Shown in pieces: positions 37,462 through 46,889 of a stretch of 48,731 bases of DNA (position 1 is the first letter of the stretch; the number at the start of each line of letters is the position of its first letter). A model generated the notes under the pieces. That model was given only the letters and a program-made list of their open reading frames with translations. It had not been told where the DNA came from and searched no databases. Origin of the DNA: Proteiniphilum sp. GTDB taxonomy: Bacteria > Bacteroidota > Bacteroidia > Bacteroidales > Dysgonomonadaceae. The stretch spans positions 1 through 48,731 of the forward strand of contig JAHDQF010000051.1 of the NCBI GenBank assembly GCA_018433945.1, given 5' to 3'. Both the position numbers and the translations under genes were made by a program.

Positions 37462-38196
37462 CTATTTTCTTAAGTAGTAGTTCACCGTTGTCACCACCCG
37501 CACATTTTTGATGTAGGGTGTGTTGGCATCCCTGTCCGTAATGGTGAATTGCCCCTGAGAAGCGTTGCGGATCTTGCCCAGCTTACTGCCCGAGTCGGTG
37601 GCAAACTTTTCGGCGGCCGCCCGGGCGTTCTTGGTGGCCTCTTCAATCATCTGCGGCTTGATGTTGTTCAGTCCGGTGAATTCATACAGGGTATTATAGC
37701 GATAATCACCGCCGGTAATGGCCACGCCTTGTTTCAGTAGTTCGGTCTGCCCGGAGATCAGCTTCCGCACCTTCTCCACATCAACGGAGGTGACGGTGAT
37801 CACCGAGGTGGCGTTGTAACGATAGGGATGCTGCGTTTGTGCCGCGTAGCGCTCTGCTTCCATGTCGATGATCTCGGGAGGCGCCACGCTGATCTCCTCC
37901 CGGCTGATGCCGTTGCCCTGCAGAAAATCGACAATGGTTTTGTTTTTTGTCTGAATATTGGTGTAGAGTGTTGTCAGATCGTTACCCAGATCCTTATACA
38001 TCAGCGGCCATATCACTTTATCGGCCTGTACTTCCATCTCGGCAAGACCTTTCACCGTCACCACGCGATCACGGTCTTTAAAGTTGTTGATGCCGGCATT
38101 CAGTATGATGCCTGTCAATACCAATCCGGCGGCCAGAATTGTTGCTTCTATGATCCATTTGCTGGATTGATGGTTGTTTGTTTCTTGTTCCTGCAT
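37462..38196 (-). CDS. SIMPL domain-containing membrane-anchored protein (DUF541)
   Basis: A 244-residue protein with one N-terminal hydrophobic segment (about residues 14-33, WIIEATILAAGLVLTGIIL), then a SIMPL/DUF541 domain (VVTVKGLAEMEVQADKVIW, ending NVRVVTTVNYYLRK). The segment probably anchors it in the inner membrane with the SIMPL domain in the periplasm. SIMPL proteins form oligomeric rings and are linked to envelope stress or oxidative damage, but no enzymatic role is established. It is divergent from the GH130 gene. Complete, with no odd features. Confidence 0.8.
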   Translation of the reverse strand: MQEQETNNHQSSKWIIEATILAAGLVLTGIILNAGINNFKDRDRVVTVKGLAEMEVQADKVIWPLMYKDLGNDLTTLYTNIQTKNKTIVDFLQGNGISREEISVAPPEIIDMEAERYAAQTQHPYRYNATSVITVTSVDVEKVRKLISGQTELLKQGVAITGGDYRYNTLYEFTGLNNIKPQMIEEATKNARAAAEKFATDSGSKLGKIRNASQGQFTITDRDANTPYIKNVRVVTTVNYYLRK

Positions 38197-38319
38197 AGTT
38201 GTTTATAATGAATTTGTACTTTGGTTAAACGTTCCAGGGATGAATATGTTTGAAGATATCCTCATGGCATATTTTCAAATACTGAAAATGATTTGTTTTC
38301 AGATTATAGAAGAATAAAT

Positions 38320-38327
38320 TACCTTTG
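38320..38327 (+). promoter_or_regulatory. Predicted -7 box of the GH130 gene
   Basis: TACCTTTG matches TAnnTTTG and lies 37 bp before ATG 38365. A TTTG at 38292-38295 lies 24 bp upstream, slightly farther than usual. Confidence 0.5.
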
Positions 38328-38364
38328 CTTCTAATGTGCTGCAATATTCAATTTTTTTTTTATT

Positions 38365-39828
38365 ATGAGAATAACTGTAAACAGGTTACCAAACAGATTT
38401 TATCCTGATTTTAAAAGGGTGATCATCCGCTTCCATGATCTTGGTGAAGAACGCATCCGTGATTTGATGTCAAAGGTGGTTGAGATGGATGAGGTGATTG
38501 CAAGTCAAACATTGATGCAGACCCTGCGTGAGTTTTCCAAACGACATCGAAATCTCACCCGGAAATTCAAACATCACTACCGTGAGGCTCTGAAGATTGT
38601 TGGTGACACGATCCCCGGAATAAATGAGATAAGTGAGGATAAAAAATTGCTGATCGGTGCCTATTTTTCGAAAGAGTATGCAATCAGTTCTGCTGCTTTT
38701 TTCAATCCTTCCATTGTTGAATCGCCTGACCAGACGTGGCTTGAAGAGGGTTCAAAGCGATTGATTATCAGTTTTCGGGCAACGGGTGAAGGGCATATCT
38801 CCAGTATTGTGTTTCATACAGGTGTCATTGATAGAAACGGGAACCTCAGTTTTGAACAGGCAGGGAATTATGTAGATGAGCCGGAAGTAGTGAAAAGACA
38901 TATCTACGACAAGGCAATGATTGAGACCAAGCTGCGTGAGATGGGGGTAAAGGAGGAAATTGTCTGCTCGGTTATGCAGCCGCTGAAAAAGGAATTCATC
39001 TATGGTGAGTTGTTGGGCTCAGCCCTGGAAGTGCTCGCGCAACCTTCGTTGAGCGAGGAGGAACGAAGAGCGGTGGATCATATTGTCTGGCTGGCTGATT
39101 CACACTATCGGATAGAGTTTTCACTTGACACCCATCTTTCTGAAAGGGTTATTTTCCCTATATCCTATACGGAAAGAAGAGGAATAGAGGATGCACGTTT
39201 TGTCCGGTTTACCGATGATGATGGAAAGGTTACCTACTATGCTACCTATTCTGCTTACGACGGGTATGCAATTCTTCCGAAGTTGATTGTGACGGAAGAT
39301 TTCAACTCTTTTGAGGTAAAACCGCTTCACGGACGAGGCGCACAAAACAAGAACCTAGCGCTGTTTCCCAGGAAAATAGCTGGCCGCTATGCCATGTTAT
39401 CGCGCATCGATGGCATCAACAGTTATATCGGCTTCTCAGACAACATCAATATATGGCAGGAACCTGTCAGAATACAGGAGCCTAAGTATCCATGGGCGTT
39501 TATCCAATTGGGGAATTGCGGTTCCCCCATTGAAACCCCCGAGGGATGGCTGGTGATCACGCATGGCGTGGGGCCGGTGAGGCAATATTGTCTGGGTGCA
39601 ACATTGCTTGACCTGTATGATCCGGCAAAAGTGATTGGTCACCTGAAGGAACCATTGCTCGCACCCAACGAGGAGGAGAGGGAGGGCTATGTGCCAAACG
39701 TAGTCTATTCTTGCGGATCAATCCTTCACAACAATCAGCTGATTGTCCCATATGGATTGTCAGATACCGGATCCGGGTTTATGTCGGTCGATATCAAGGA
39801 ACTTATCGCAAAGATTCTCAACTCCTGA
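38365..39828 (+). CDS. GH130-family glycosidase/phosphorylase with N-terminal extension
   Basis: A 487-residue protein. Residues about 100-487 match the five-bladed GH130 propeller: FFNPSIVES, IISFRATGEGHIS, GIEDARFVRF (273-282), KNLALFPRKI, NCGSPIETPEGWL, LLDLYDPAKVIG and GYVPNVVYSCG. GH130 enzymes phosphorolyse or hydrolyse beta-mannosides (beta-1,4 or beta-1,2 linked). The catalytic Asp normally lies in EDPR; here it is EDAR with D276, and Ala replaces Pro. The first 100 residues are a helical extension. No signal peptide, so it is cytoplasmic. It converges on a GT4 glycosyltransferase gene, a pairing that suggests synthesis and recycling of a mannose-containing glycan. Confidence 0.83.
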   Translation: MRITVNRLPNRFYPDFKRVIIRFHDLGEERIRDLMSKVVEMDEVIASQTLMQTLREFSKRHRNLTRKFKHHYREALKIVGDTIPGINEISEDKKLLIGAYFSKEYAISSAAFFNPSIVESPDQTWLEEGSKRLIISFRATGEGHISSIVFHTGVIDRNGNLSFEQAGNYVDEPEVVKRHIYDKAMIETKLREMGVKEEIVCSVMQPLKKEFIYGELLGSALEVLAQPSLSEEERRAVDHIVWLADSHYRIEFSLDTHLSERVIFPISYTERRGIEDARFVRFTDDDGKVTYYATYSAYDGYAILPKLIVTEDFNSFEVKPLHGRGAQNKNLALFPRKIAGRYAMLSRIDGINSYIGFSDNINIWQEPVRIQEPKYPWAFIQLGNCGSPIETPEGWLVITHGVGPVRQYCLGATLLDLYDPAKVIGHLKEPLLAPNEEEREGYVPNVVYSCGSILHNNQLIVPYGLSDTGSGFMSVDIKELIAKILNS

Positions 39829-39909
39829 TGACCATCGGATATAAAAAGTAACGAGCCGGTTGCCGGCCTTGATGATGGGCATCTCTGAATGGGATATCAT
39901 TCCATCTGT

Positions 39910-42141
39910 TTATATCAACAAACTGTTTTTGTTGCGTAGATAAAAAGAGATATTCATCAATGACATCAGCCAGGAGATGGTGGACTCTGCTCCCTGGTTG
40001 AGATTCACACCGCCTGCATGAAGCCCGTCGCGGCACCCCCCGGTGGCAAAATCATAGAGTGGCTGCCCACACTCATTCTCTCCGGTGAACCAGTAAAATG
40101 CTTTCAATGCCTGATCGGCATAGGTGCCATCTCTCACATATTCTTCTGCCGCCAGGCATGCATCAATCATGCCATTGGCTTCCACCGGTTGCTGGTCGAA
40201 CGCTGCCTTTCCCTGAGGGGTAAGCCAACCCTTATTCCCGACAGGTGAAAAAACACCATTGGTAAACTGTTTGTCAATGAGCCAGTCGAGTACTTTCAAA
40301 CCCCGCTCAATGATTTTCTCATCCTGCAGGCAGATGCCGGCGAAAATCAACGCATGAGGGATACGGTTGTTCGCATAGCTCACCTTGTCGTCGAACCAGA
40401 GCCATTCGTTGTGAATGGTTTGATCAAACAGGGCATAAAGCCTCTTCGTATTTTTCATCAGCTTTTTAATCACTGCCGGCTCTTCGTGTACTTTGGTATG
40501 GTGTGTCAGCCCCAGTATGGCATATGACAACGCCCGGGGGTGTGTCAATGAGTCGATCTGCCCAAGTACTTTTTCAAACAGGTAGTTGGAGTGATAATAA
40601 AAGTTGCATACATTGGTGTAGGCAGCTGTATATCCCAGTGCCCAGGCCGTTCGGCCTATGCTGTCTTCCGATCCCTCCCTGTCTAACCATTGTCTCTCGT
40701 AGTTCATGAAGTTCCTGAATTTTTTCCTCTCAGGATTGTAGGCATAATCAATAAACGAGAGGTAAATACTTGTGAGCCTGTTCACCTCATCCACCTCCTG
40801 TACCTCGTTCTGAAGCATCACTGACAAGAGGAGAGCCCGGGCGTTGTCATCGGTGCAGTATCCGTGGTTGCGATTGGGAACATTGTATTTGGCATGTTGC
40901 AAAATGCCGGTATGATCGGTCAGCACGTGCAGATGATCCAGCTTGATGGGAGGAATGACAAATTTAGATTCAATCACCGGTGCAGGCCTGGAGAGTGCCT
41001 CTGCCTTCTCCTCATCGATAATTTGGGTTATAAGGTTGTGATATTGCTTGGCAATCTTGGGCCAATAACACTGTCTGGCCAGGTTGAATGCATTCAGTGC
41101 AATGGTTTTGCGCTTCTCTTCGTTGTCAAGCAGGTCGTTGATCTTTTCAGCCAACTGAACAGAGTCTTTAAAATCAAACAACACGCCTCTCTCATCCGCA
41201 AGCATCTCTTTGGCATACCAGAATGGAGTGGAGATGATCGGCCTGGCTGCGGCCATGGTGTAGATGAGTGTCCCCGATGAGATCTGTTTCTCACCCAGGT
41301 AGGGGATCACATAGATGTCACACAGCTCAAGGAAGCTGAACAGCTCATCGTTGGATACAAAGCGGTTGATGAAGATCACATTGTTCTCCAGATTCAGCTT
41401 GTTGACAAGCCGGATCAGGTTCAGTCGATAATCCTCTCCTTCTTTTTTCAGCACATGTGGGTGTGTAGCTCCCAGCACAATGTAAACCACATCCGGATGT
41501 TTCCTGATCACTCCCGGCAGTGCGTTGATCACCACCTCTATTGATTTGTTTCTGGAAAGCAGACCAAATGTCAACAGCACTTTCTTGTGCTCAACACCCA
41601 ACTTTTTGCGCAAATCCTGCACATCTTTGGTCACATATTGATGTACGCCATGGTGTATATGTACGCATTTGGATGGCGGGATGCCATATACACGCTGCAG
41701 CAACTCAATCCCTTTCCGGGAGATGCAGACCAGTCTCTGAGAGTATAGCGACAGTTCATTGATCACCTTTCGTTGATTCTCCGTCGGATTGTCGAGCACG
41801 GTGTGCAGTGTGGTTACCACAGGGATGCGCAGTCTTTTTAGTAGCTGAATAATATGGATGCCATCCTTGCCACCGAATATGCCAAATTCATGTTGCAAAC
41901 TCACGGCATCGAAATTATTCGAGTTCAGGTATTCGGCGGCACTGATGTAGGATGCCATCACGTTCTGTTCAATCTCAAATGCCACATCGCCGGGATAATT
42001 GTACCGGTTCAATCCGTCATTCATGGCAATCACCGCTGTGGTGATACCGTTCTGTTTGAGCCCGTCATTCAAATCTTTTGTAAAGGTAGCAATGCCACAT
42101 TTACGTGGGGGATAATTTCCTATAATCGCAATTTTATTCAT
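39910..42141 (-). CDS. GT4 glycosyltransferase fused to an alpha/alpha-toroid domain
   Basis: A 743-residue protein. Residues 1 to about 390 are a GT-B glycosyltransferase of family 4: IAIIGNYPPRKCGIATFTKDL at the start, VHIHHGVHQYV, VLLTFGLLSRNKSIEVVI, and a C-terminal nucleotide-sugar site with GTLIYTMAAARPIISTPFWYAKEML. Residues from about 395 on form a second domain rich in helices (LDHLHVLTDHTGI; YCTDDNARALLL near 428; EDSIGRTAWALGY), typical of (alpha/alpha) toroids. The donor and acceptor are unknown. The start is ATG 42141 (MNKIAI), because similarity begins there; the upstream open frame adds residues that look like leader. Its 3' end converges with the GH130 gene (81-bp gap). Likely cytoplasmic. 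Confidence 0.83.
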   Translation of the reverse strand: MNKIAIIGNYPPRKCGIATFTKDLNDGLKQNGITTAVIAMNDGLNRYNYPGDVAFEIEQNVMASYISAAEYLNSNNFDAVSLQHEFGIFGGKDGIHIIQLLKRLRIPVVTTLHTVLDNPTENQRKVINELSLYSQRLVCISRKGIELLQRVYGIPPSKCVHIHHGVHQYVTKDVQDLRKKLGVEHKKVLLTFGLLSRNKSIEVVINALPGVIRKHPDVVYIVLGATHPHVLKKEGEDYRLNLIRLVNKLNLENNVIFINRFVSNDELFSFLELCDIYVIPYLGEKQISSGTLIYTMAAARPIISTPFWYAKEMLADERGVLFDFKDSVQLAEKINDLLDNEEKRKTIALNAFNLARQCYWPKIAKQYHNLITQIIDEEKAEALSRPAPVIESKFVIPPIKLDHLHVLTDHTGILQHAKYNVPNRNHGYCTDDNARALLLSVMLQNEVQEVDEVNRLTSIYLSFIDYAYNPERKKFRNFMNYERQWLDREGSEDSIGRTAWALGYTAAYTNVCNFYYHSNYLFEKVLGQIDSLTHPRALSYAILGLTHHTKVHEEPAVIKKLMKNTKRLYALFDQTIHNEWLWFDDKVSYANNRIPHALIFAGICLQDEKIIERGLKVLDWLIDKQFTNGVFSPVGNKGWLTPQGKAAFDQQPVEANGMIDACLAAEEYVRDGTYADQALKAFYWFTGENECGQPLYDFATGGCRDGLHAGGVNLNQGAESTISWLMSLMNISFYLRNKNSLLI

Positions 42142-42411
42142 AATCCACTTTAAATGTGATGTTTTTTTGCTTTCACAGCAACAGGATCTTTTAAAGGAGT
42201 ATGTTAGCACTTTTAACAGTATAAAGCAACTATTTTTTGTTAATAATATAAAACGTTCCTGTTTTCTTTCGGAAAGCTTACCATCAATCCTTAATTCCCT
42301 GATCTCATAGCAATCATTATGCCATGATCAGCTCCTCATGCTGGGTATATCCGCCGGTATATTTGGCGCAATCATGACAGGACTATTGGATGTTTTTACA
42401 GATTTTTTCCC

Positions 42412-42419
42412 TATCTTTG
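42412..42419 (+). promoter_or_regulatory. Predicted -7 box of carAB
   Basis: TATCTTTG is an exact TAnnTTTG match, 48 bp before carA ATG 42468. It lies downstream of an earlier in-frame possible start at 42390, which rules that out. Confidence 0.6.
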
Positions 42420-42467
42420 TATTCCGATATCAAAAGGGTTCAATTCAACATAAACAATATTGGCACT

Positions 42468-43538
42468 ATGCACAGATACAAACCAGTGCGGTTGATCCTT
42501 GAGAACGGGATGGTTTTTCACGGACAATCGTTTGGAGCCGAAAAGGCCACATCGGGAGAAGTGGTTTTCAATACCGCCATGGTCGGTTACCCCGAGAGCC
42601 TGACAGACCCCTCCTACGAAGGACAGATTTTAACACTCACATACCCCCTCATCGGAAATTACGGAGTTCCCGCCAAAAGCGAAACAAACGGAATTTCCGA
42701 TTTTTTTGAATCCCACCGGATCCATGTCCGCGGACTCATTGTGCAGGATTACTGCGAGGCGTACTCACACTGGAACAGTGTGGAGAGCCTGGGCGACTGG
42801 CTGCGGGCGGAGGGCATCCCGGGGATCAGCGGCATCGATACCCGCATGCTGACCAAGGTGCTGCGCGAGAAAGGTTCCATGCTGGGTAAGATTGTCTATG
42901 AGTGGGAGGATGAGACAGACTTCTATGATCCGGAGCAGGAGAACCTGGTGGCAAAGGTGAGCTGCAAGGAGGTGATCGAATATGGCAGGGGGGACAAAAC
43001 AGTGGCGCTGGTTGACTGCGGCGTGAAGCTGAACATCATCCGCGAGTTGCTCAAACAGGAGATCCGGCTGCTCCGTGTGCCGTGGGACTACGACTTCAGC
43101 ACGCTCCACTACGACGGCCTCTTCATCTCCAACGGGCCGGGAAATCCCGATTATTGTGATGTGACCGTAAATCATATCCGAGAAGCCATGCGGAAGGAGA
43201 AACCAATCTTTGGCATCTGCATGGGCAACCAGCTACTGGCCAAGGCGGCTGGTGCCGACACCTATAAGCTCAAGTATGGTCACCGCAGCCACAACCAGCC
43301 GGTACGCAAGGTGGGGAGCAACCAGTGCTTCATCACCTCGCAGAATCATGGCTACGCCGTGGATGAGTCGCTGCTGGGCGGCGAATGGGAACCCTGGTTT
43401 GTCAACATGAACGATGGCACCAACGAAGGGATACGCCACAAGCACAAGCCTTTCTTCTCGGTGCAGTTTCATCCTGAGGCGACTGGGGGCCCCACCGACA
43501 CCCGCTTTTTCTTTGAGGACTTTGTGAAAATGCTTTAA
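42468..43538 (+). CDS. carA: Carbamoyl-phosphate synthase small subunit
   Basis: Glutaminase subunit that supplies ammonia to CarB for carbamoyl phosphate used in pyrimidine and arginine synthesis. 356 residues: an N-terminal CPSase_sm_chain domain (LENGMVFHGQSFGAEKATSGEVVFNTAMVGYPE) and a C-terminal class I glutamine amidotransferase domain with the nucleophile Cys251 in FGICMGNQLL and the His/Glu pair in QFHPEATGGP. The start is ATG 42468 (MHRYKPVRLI), the first Met after the predicted promoter. carB follows 14 bp after the stop, an operon. Confidence 0.95.
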   Translation: MHRYKPVRLILENGMVFHGQSFGAEKATSGEVVFNTAMVGYPESLTDPSYEGQILTLTYPLIGNYGVPAKSETNGISDFFESHRIHVRGLIVQDYCEAYSHWNSVESLGDWLRAEGIPGISGIDTRMLTKVLREKGSMLGKIVYEWEDETDFYDPEQENLVAKVSCKEVIEYGRGDKTVALVDCGVKLNIIRELLKQEIRLLRVPWDYDFSTLHYDGLFISNGPGNPDYCDVTVNHIREAMRKEKPIFGICMGNQLLAKAAGADTYKLKYGHRSHNQPVRKVGSNQCFITSQNHGYAVDESLLGGEWEPWFVNMNDGTNEGIRHKHKPFFSVQFHPEATGGPTDTRFFFEDFVKML

Positions 43539-43552
43539 ATGTGCACAGAAAG

Positions 43553-46500
43553 ATGAACAACAACAGCATACAATCCCACGACAAATCAATATCCACCCAA
43601 CAGCTCTTTGCTTCGGCTGAAAGGATACCGATCAGAAAAGCACTGATCCTGGGTTCCGGAGCGCTCAAGATTGGAGAGGCGGGTGAGTTCGACTACTCCG
43701 GCTCACAGGCGCTGAAGGCACTGCACGAAGAGGGTGTGGAGACCATTCTGATCAACCCCAACATCGCCACGGTACAGACCTCCGAGGGGTCAGCCGACAA
43801 GATCTACTTCTTGCCGGTGACTCCTTTTTTCGTGGAGAAGGTGATCGACCGGGAACGGCCTGACGGCATCCTGCTGGCCTTCGGCGGCCAGACTGCGCTC
43901 AACTGTGGTGTGGAACTCTACCAGGCGGGAGTCTTCGGAAAATACAATGTGCAGGTGCTGGGTACACCCGTGCAGGCAATCATGGATACCGAGGACCGTG
44001 ATCTCTTCGTGAAAAAGCTGGATCAGATAGGAGTGAAAAGTATCCAGAGCTTTGCTGCTAAGACCATGGAAGAGGCGCTGAAGGCTGCCCACACACTGGG
44101 TTATCCCGTCATCGTGCGTGCCGCCTATGCCCTTGGGGGACTGGGTTCCGGCTTCTGCAACAACGAAGAGGAGCTTCGTGCCCTCGCCGGTAAAGCTTTC
44201 AATTATTCCAATCAGCTGCTCATCGAGAAGTCGCTCAAGGGGTGGAAAGAGATCGAGTATGAGGTGGTGCGCGACCGCTACGACAACTGCATCACTGTCT
44301 GCAACATGGAGAACTTCGACCCACTGGGCATCCACACCGGCGAGAGCATCGTGGTGGCTCCTTCGCAGACGCTCACCAACAGTGAGTATCACAAGCTGCG
44401 GGAGCTGGCCATCCGCATCATCCGCCACATTGGCGTCGTGGGTGAATGCAACGTACAGTATGCTTTCGACCCGGAATCGGAAGATTACCGTGTCATCGAG
44501 GTGAATGCCCGCCTGAGCCGCTCCTCGGCACTGGCCTCCAAAGCAACCGGATACCCGCTGGCGTTCGTCGCTGCCAAGCTGGGGCTGGGCTATGGGCTGT
44601 TCGACCTGAAGAACACGGTCACCCGTTCCACCAGTGCCTTCTTTGAGCCGGCACTCGACTACATCGTGGTGAAGATCCCCCGCTGGGACCTGGGTAAGTT
44701 CAATGGCGTCTCAAAGGAGATCGGCTCCTCTATGAAGTCGGTGGGTGAGATCATGGCTATCGGACGCACTTTCGAGGAGGCCATTCAGAAAGGGCTCCGC
44801 ATGATTGGCCTGGGGATGCACGGCTTCGTGGAAAACAAGGAGCTGAAGATCGATGACATCGACAAGGCACTGCGTGAACCCACCGACCAGCGCATCTTTG
44901 TGATCAGCAAGGCTTTCCGGAAGGGGTATACGGTGGATCAGATCCACACGCTGACGAAGATCGACAAGTGGTTCCTGCGTAAACTGTATCAGATCGTGCT
45001 GACAGCGGAATCACTTGAGGCATATGAGCCCGGCAATCTGGATTTCATGGCAAAAGGAAACAATGGCTTCGATGAGCTGCTGCGGCTCGCCAAGCAGCAG
45101 GGTTTCTCCGATTTCCAGATAGCCCGCGCGCTGTGGAAAGAGCAGATCAGCGACGCATCACCCCTCATCATCCGTTCCTACCGGAAAAAGATGGGACTCT
45201 TGCCGGTGGTCAAACAGATCGACACGCTGGCGGCCGAATATCCCGCACAGACCAACTACCTCTATCTTACCTACAACGGCACTGAGAATGATCTGCACTA
45301 CCTGGGCGACCGCCGTTCGGTGATCGTGCTGGGATCGGGTGCCTACCGCATCGGCTCGTCGGTGGAGTTCGACTGGTGCTCGGTGAACGCACTCCACACC
45401 GTCCGCAGCGAGGGCTACCGCTCGGTGATGATCAACTACAACCCGGAGACGGTGTCGACCGACTACGACATGTGCGACCGGCTCTATTTCGACGAGCTCA
45501 CCTATGAGCGGGTAATGGATATCATTGAGCTGGAGAACCCGCATGGCGTCATCGTCTCGGTGGGGGGGCAGATCCCCAACAACCTGGCGGTGAAACTGGA
45601 CAACGCCGGGGTGCGCATCCTGGGGACTTCCGCCACAAGCATCGACAATGCTGAGGACAGACATAAATTTTCTTCCATGCTCGACAGACTGGGTATCGAT
45701 CAGCCACGTTGGAAAGAGCTGACTACCCTGAACGGGATCCTTCAGTTCGTGGATGAGGTGGGCTTTCCGCTGTTGGTAAGACCCTCTTATGTCCTTTCGG
45801 GTGCAGCGATGAATGTCTGTTCCAACCGGGATGAGCTGGAGCGTTTTCTCACACTGGCTACCGAGGTGTCACGCAAATACCCGGTCGTGGTGTCTGAATT
45901 TATTGAGGAGGCCAAAGAGATTGAAATGGACGCTGTGGCACAAAACGGGGAGCTGGTGGTTTACGCCATCTCCGAGCATGTGGAGTTTGCAGGTGTCCAC
46001 TCCGGAGATGCCACCATTCAGTTCCCGCCGCAAAAGATCTATGTGGAGACCGTGCGCCGTATGAAGCAAATCACGCGGAAGATTGCCAAAGCACTGAATA
46101 TCTCAGGACCATTCAATATTCAGTTTCTTGCCAAAGACAACGATATCAAGGTAATTGAATGCAACCTGCGTGCTTCACGTTCATTTCCTTTTGTTTCTAA
46201 AGTGCTAAAAATCAACTTTATTGATCTATCCACGAAAGTAATGCTCGAGATCCCTGTGGAGAAACCTGAGAAATCGGCTTTCGACCTGGACTATGTGGGA
46301 ATCAAAGCCCCCCAATTCTCTTTCACCCGCCTGCAGAAAGCAGACCCGGTGTTGGGGGTGGATATGGCATCTACCGGCGAGGTGGGGGCGATTGGCACCC
46401 ATTTCGATGATGCGCTGCTCACCGCGATGTTGGCAGTGGGTTATCGGATACCTGAAAAAAATATCATGGTTTCTTCCGGAGGAACAAAATCGAAAGTGGA

Positions 46501-46858
46501 CCTGCTGGATGCCTGTCGTCTTCTGCAGCAAAAGGGATACACCCTCTTCGCCACAGGTGGAACGCAGAAGTTTCTCGCGGAGAATGGCGTGGAGAGCACC
46601 TTTGTGGCCTGGCCCGACGAGGAAAGTGATGCGCCAAAGGTGAATGACCTGATCGCGGAGAAGCGGTTCGATTTGGTGATCAACATCCCGAAGAACCTGA
46701 CGGAGCGGGAGCTGACCAACGGCTACATCATCCGCCGGGGAGCGGTGGACTACAACATCCCGTTGATCACCAACGCCCGGCTGGCCAGTGCTTTCATCAC
46801 AGCCTTTTGCACCATGGCGATGGAAGATATCGAGATCAAGAGCTGGGACGAGTATTGA
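43553..46858 (+). CDS. carB: Carbamoyl-phosphate synthase large subunit
   Basis: Synthesises carbamoyl phosphate from bicarbonate, ammonia and two ATP. 1101 residues with two homologous ATP-grasp halves; the first begins RKALILGSGALKIGEAGEFDYSGSQALKAL, the second RSVIVLGSGAYRIGSSVEFDWCSVNALH. The C-terminal MGS-like allosteric domain (KSKVDLLDACRLLQQKGYTLFATGGTQKFL) is where UMP or ornithine acts in other bacteria. The start is ATG 43553, 14 bp after carA; an upstream GTG at 43541 is in frame but less likely. A polar N-terminal extension of about 25 residues precedes the usual family start. The GEAGEFDYSGSQ variant is typical of Bacteroidetes. Confidence 0.96.
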   Translation: MNNNSIQSHDKSISTQQLFASAERIPIRKALILGSGALKIGEAGEFDYSGSQALKALHEEGVETILINPNIATVQTSEGSADKIYFLPVTPFFVEKVIDRERPDGILLAFGGQTALNCGVELYQAGVFGKYNVQVLGTPVQAIMDTEDRDLFVKKLDQIGVKSIQSFAAKTMEEALKAAHTLGYPVIVRAAYALGGLGSGFCNNEEELRALAGKAFNYSNQLLIEKSLKGWKEIEYEVVRDRYDNCITVCNMENFDPLGIHTGESIVVAPSQTLTNSEYHKLRELAIRIIRHIGVVGECNVQYAFDPESEDYRVIEVNARLSRSSALASKATGYPLAFVAAKLGLGYGLFDLKNTVTRSTSAFFEPALDYIVVKIPRWDLGKFNGVSKEIGSSMKSVGEIMAIGRTFEEAIQKGLRMIGLGMHGFVENKELKIDDIDKALREPTDQRIFVISKAFRKGYTVDQIHTLTKIDKWFLRKLYQIVLTAESLEAYEPGNLDFMAKGNNGFDELLRLAKQQGFSDFQIARALWKEQISDASPLIIRSYRKKMGLLPVVKQIDTLAAEYPAQTNYLYLTYNGTENDLHYLGDRRSVIVLGSGAYRIGSSVEFDWCSVNALHTVRSEGYRSVMINYNPETVSTDYDMCDRLYFDELTYERVMDIIELENPHGVIVSVGGQIPNNLAVKLDNAGVRILGTSATSIDNAEDRHKFSSMLDRLGIDQPRWKELTTLNGILQFVDEVGFPLLVRPSYVLSGAAMNVCSNRDELERFLTLATEVSRKYPVVVSEFIEEAKEIEMDAVAQNGELVVYAISEHVEFAGVHSGDATIQFPPQKIYVETVRRMKQITRKIAKALNISGPFNIQFLAKDNDIKVIECNLRASRSFPFVSKVLKINFIDLSTKVMLEIPVEKPEKSAFDLDYVGIKAPQFSFTRLQKADPVLGVDMASTGEVGAIGTHFDDALLTAMLAVGYRIPEKNIMVSSGGTKSKVDLLDACRLLQQKGYTLFATGGTQKFLAENGVESTFVAWPDEESDAPKVNDLIAEKRFDLVINIPKNLTERELTNGYIIRRGAVDYNIPLITNARLASAFITAFCTMAMEDIEIKSWDEY

Positions 46859-46889
46859 TGTTGTCCGATTTTACAGCCGGTCAGTCAGC

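Noticed and set aside
39855-39867. GCCGG-TTG-CCGGC hairpin between the GH130 and GT4 genes as a terminator
   Set aside because: Only a 5-bp stem with a 3-nt loop and no oligo-T run on either strand; too weak to call.
42390-42467. Upstream start of carA
   Set aside because: It lies upstream of the predicted -7 box and adds residues absent from CarA proteins.
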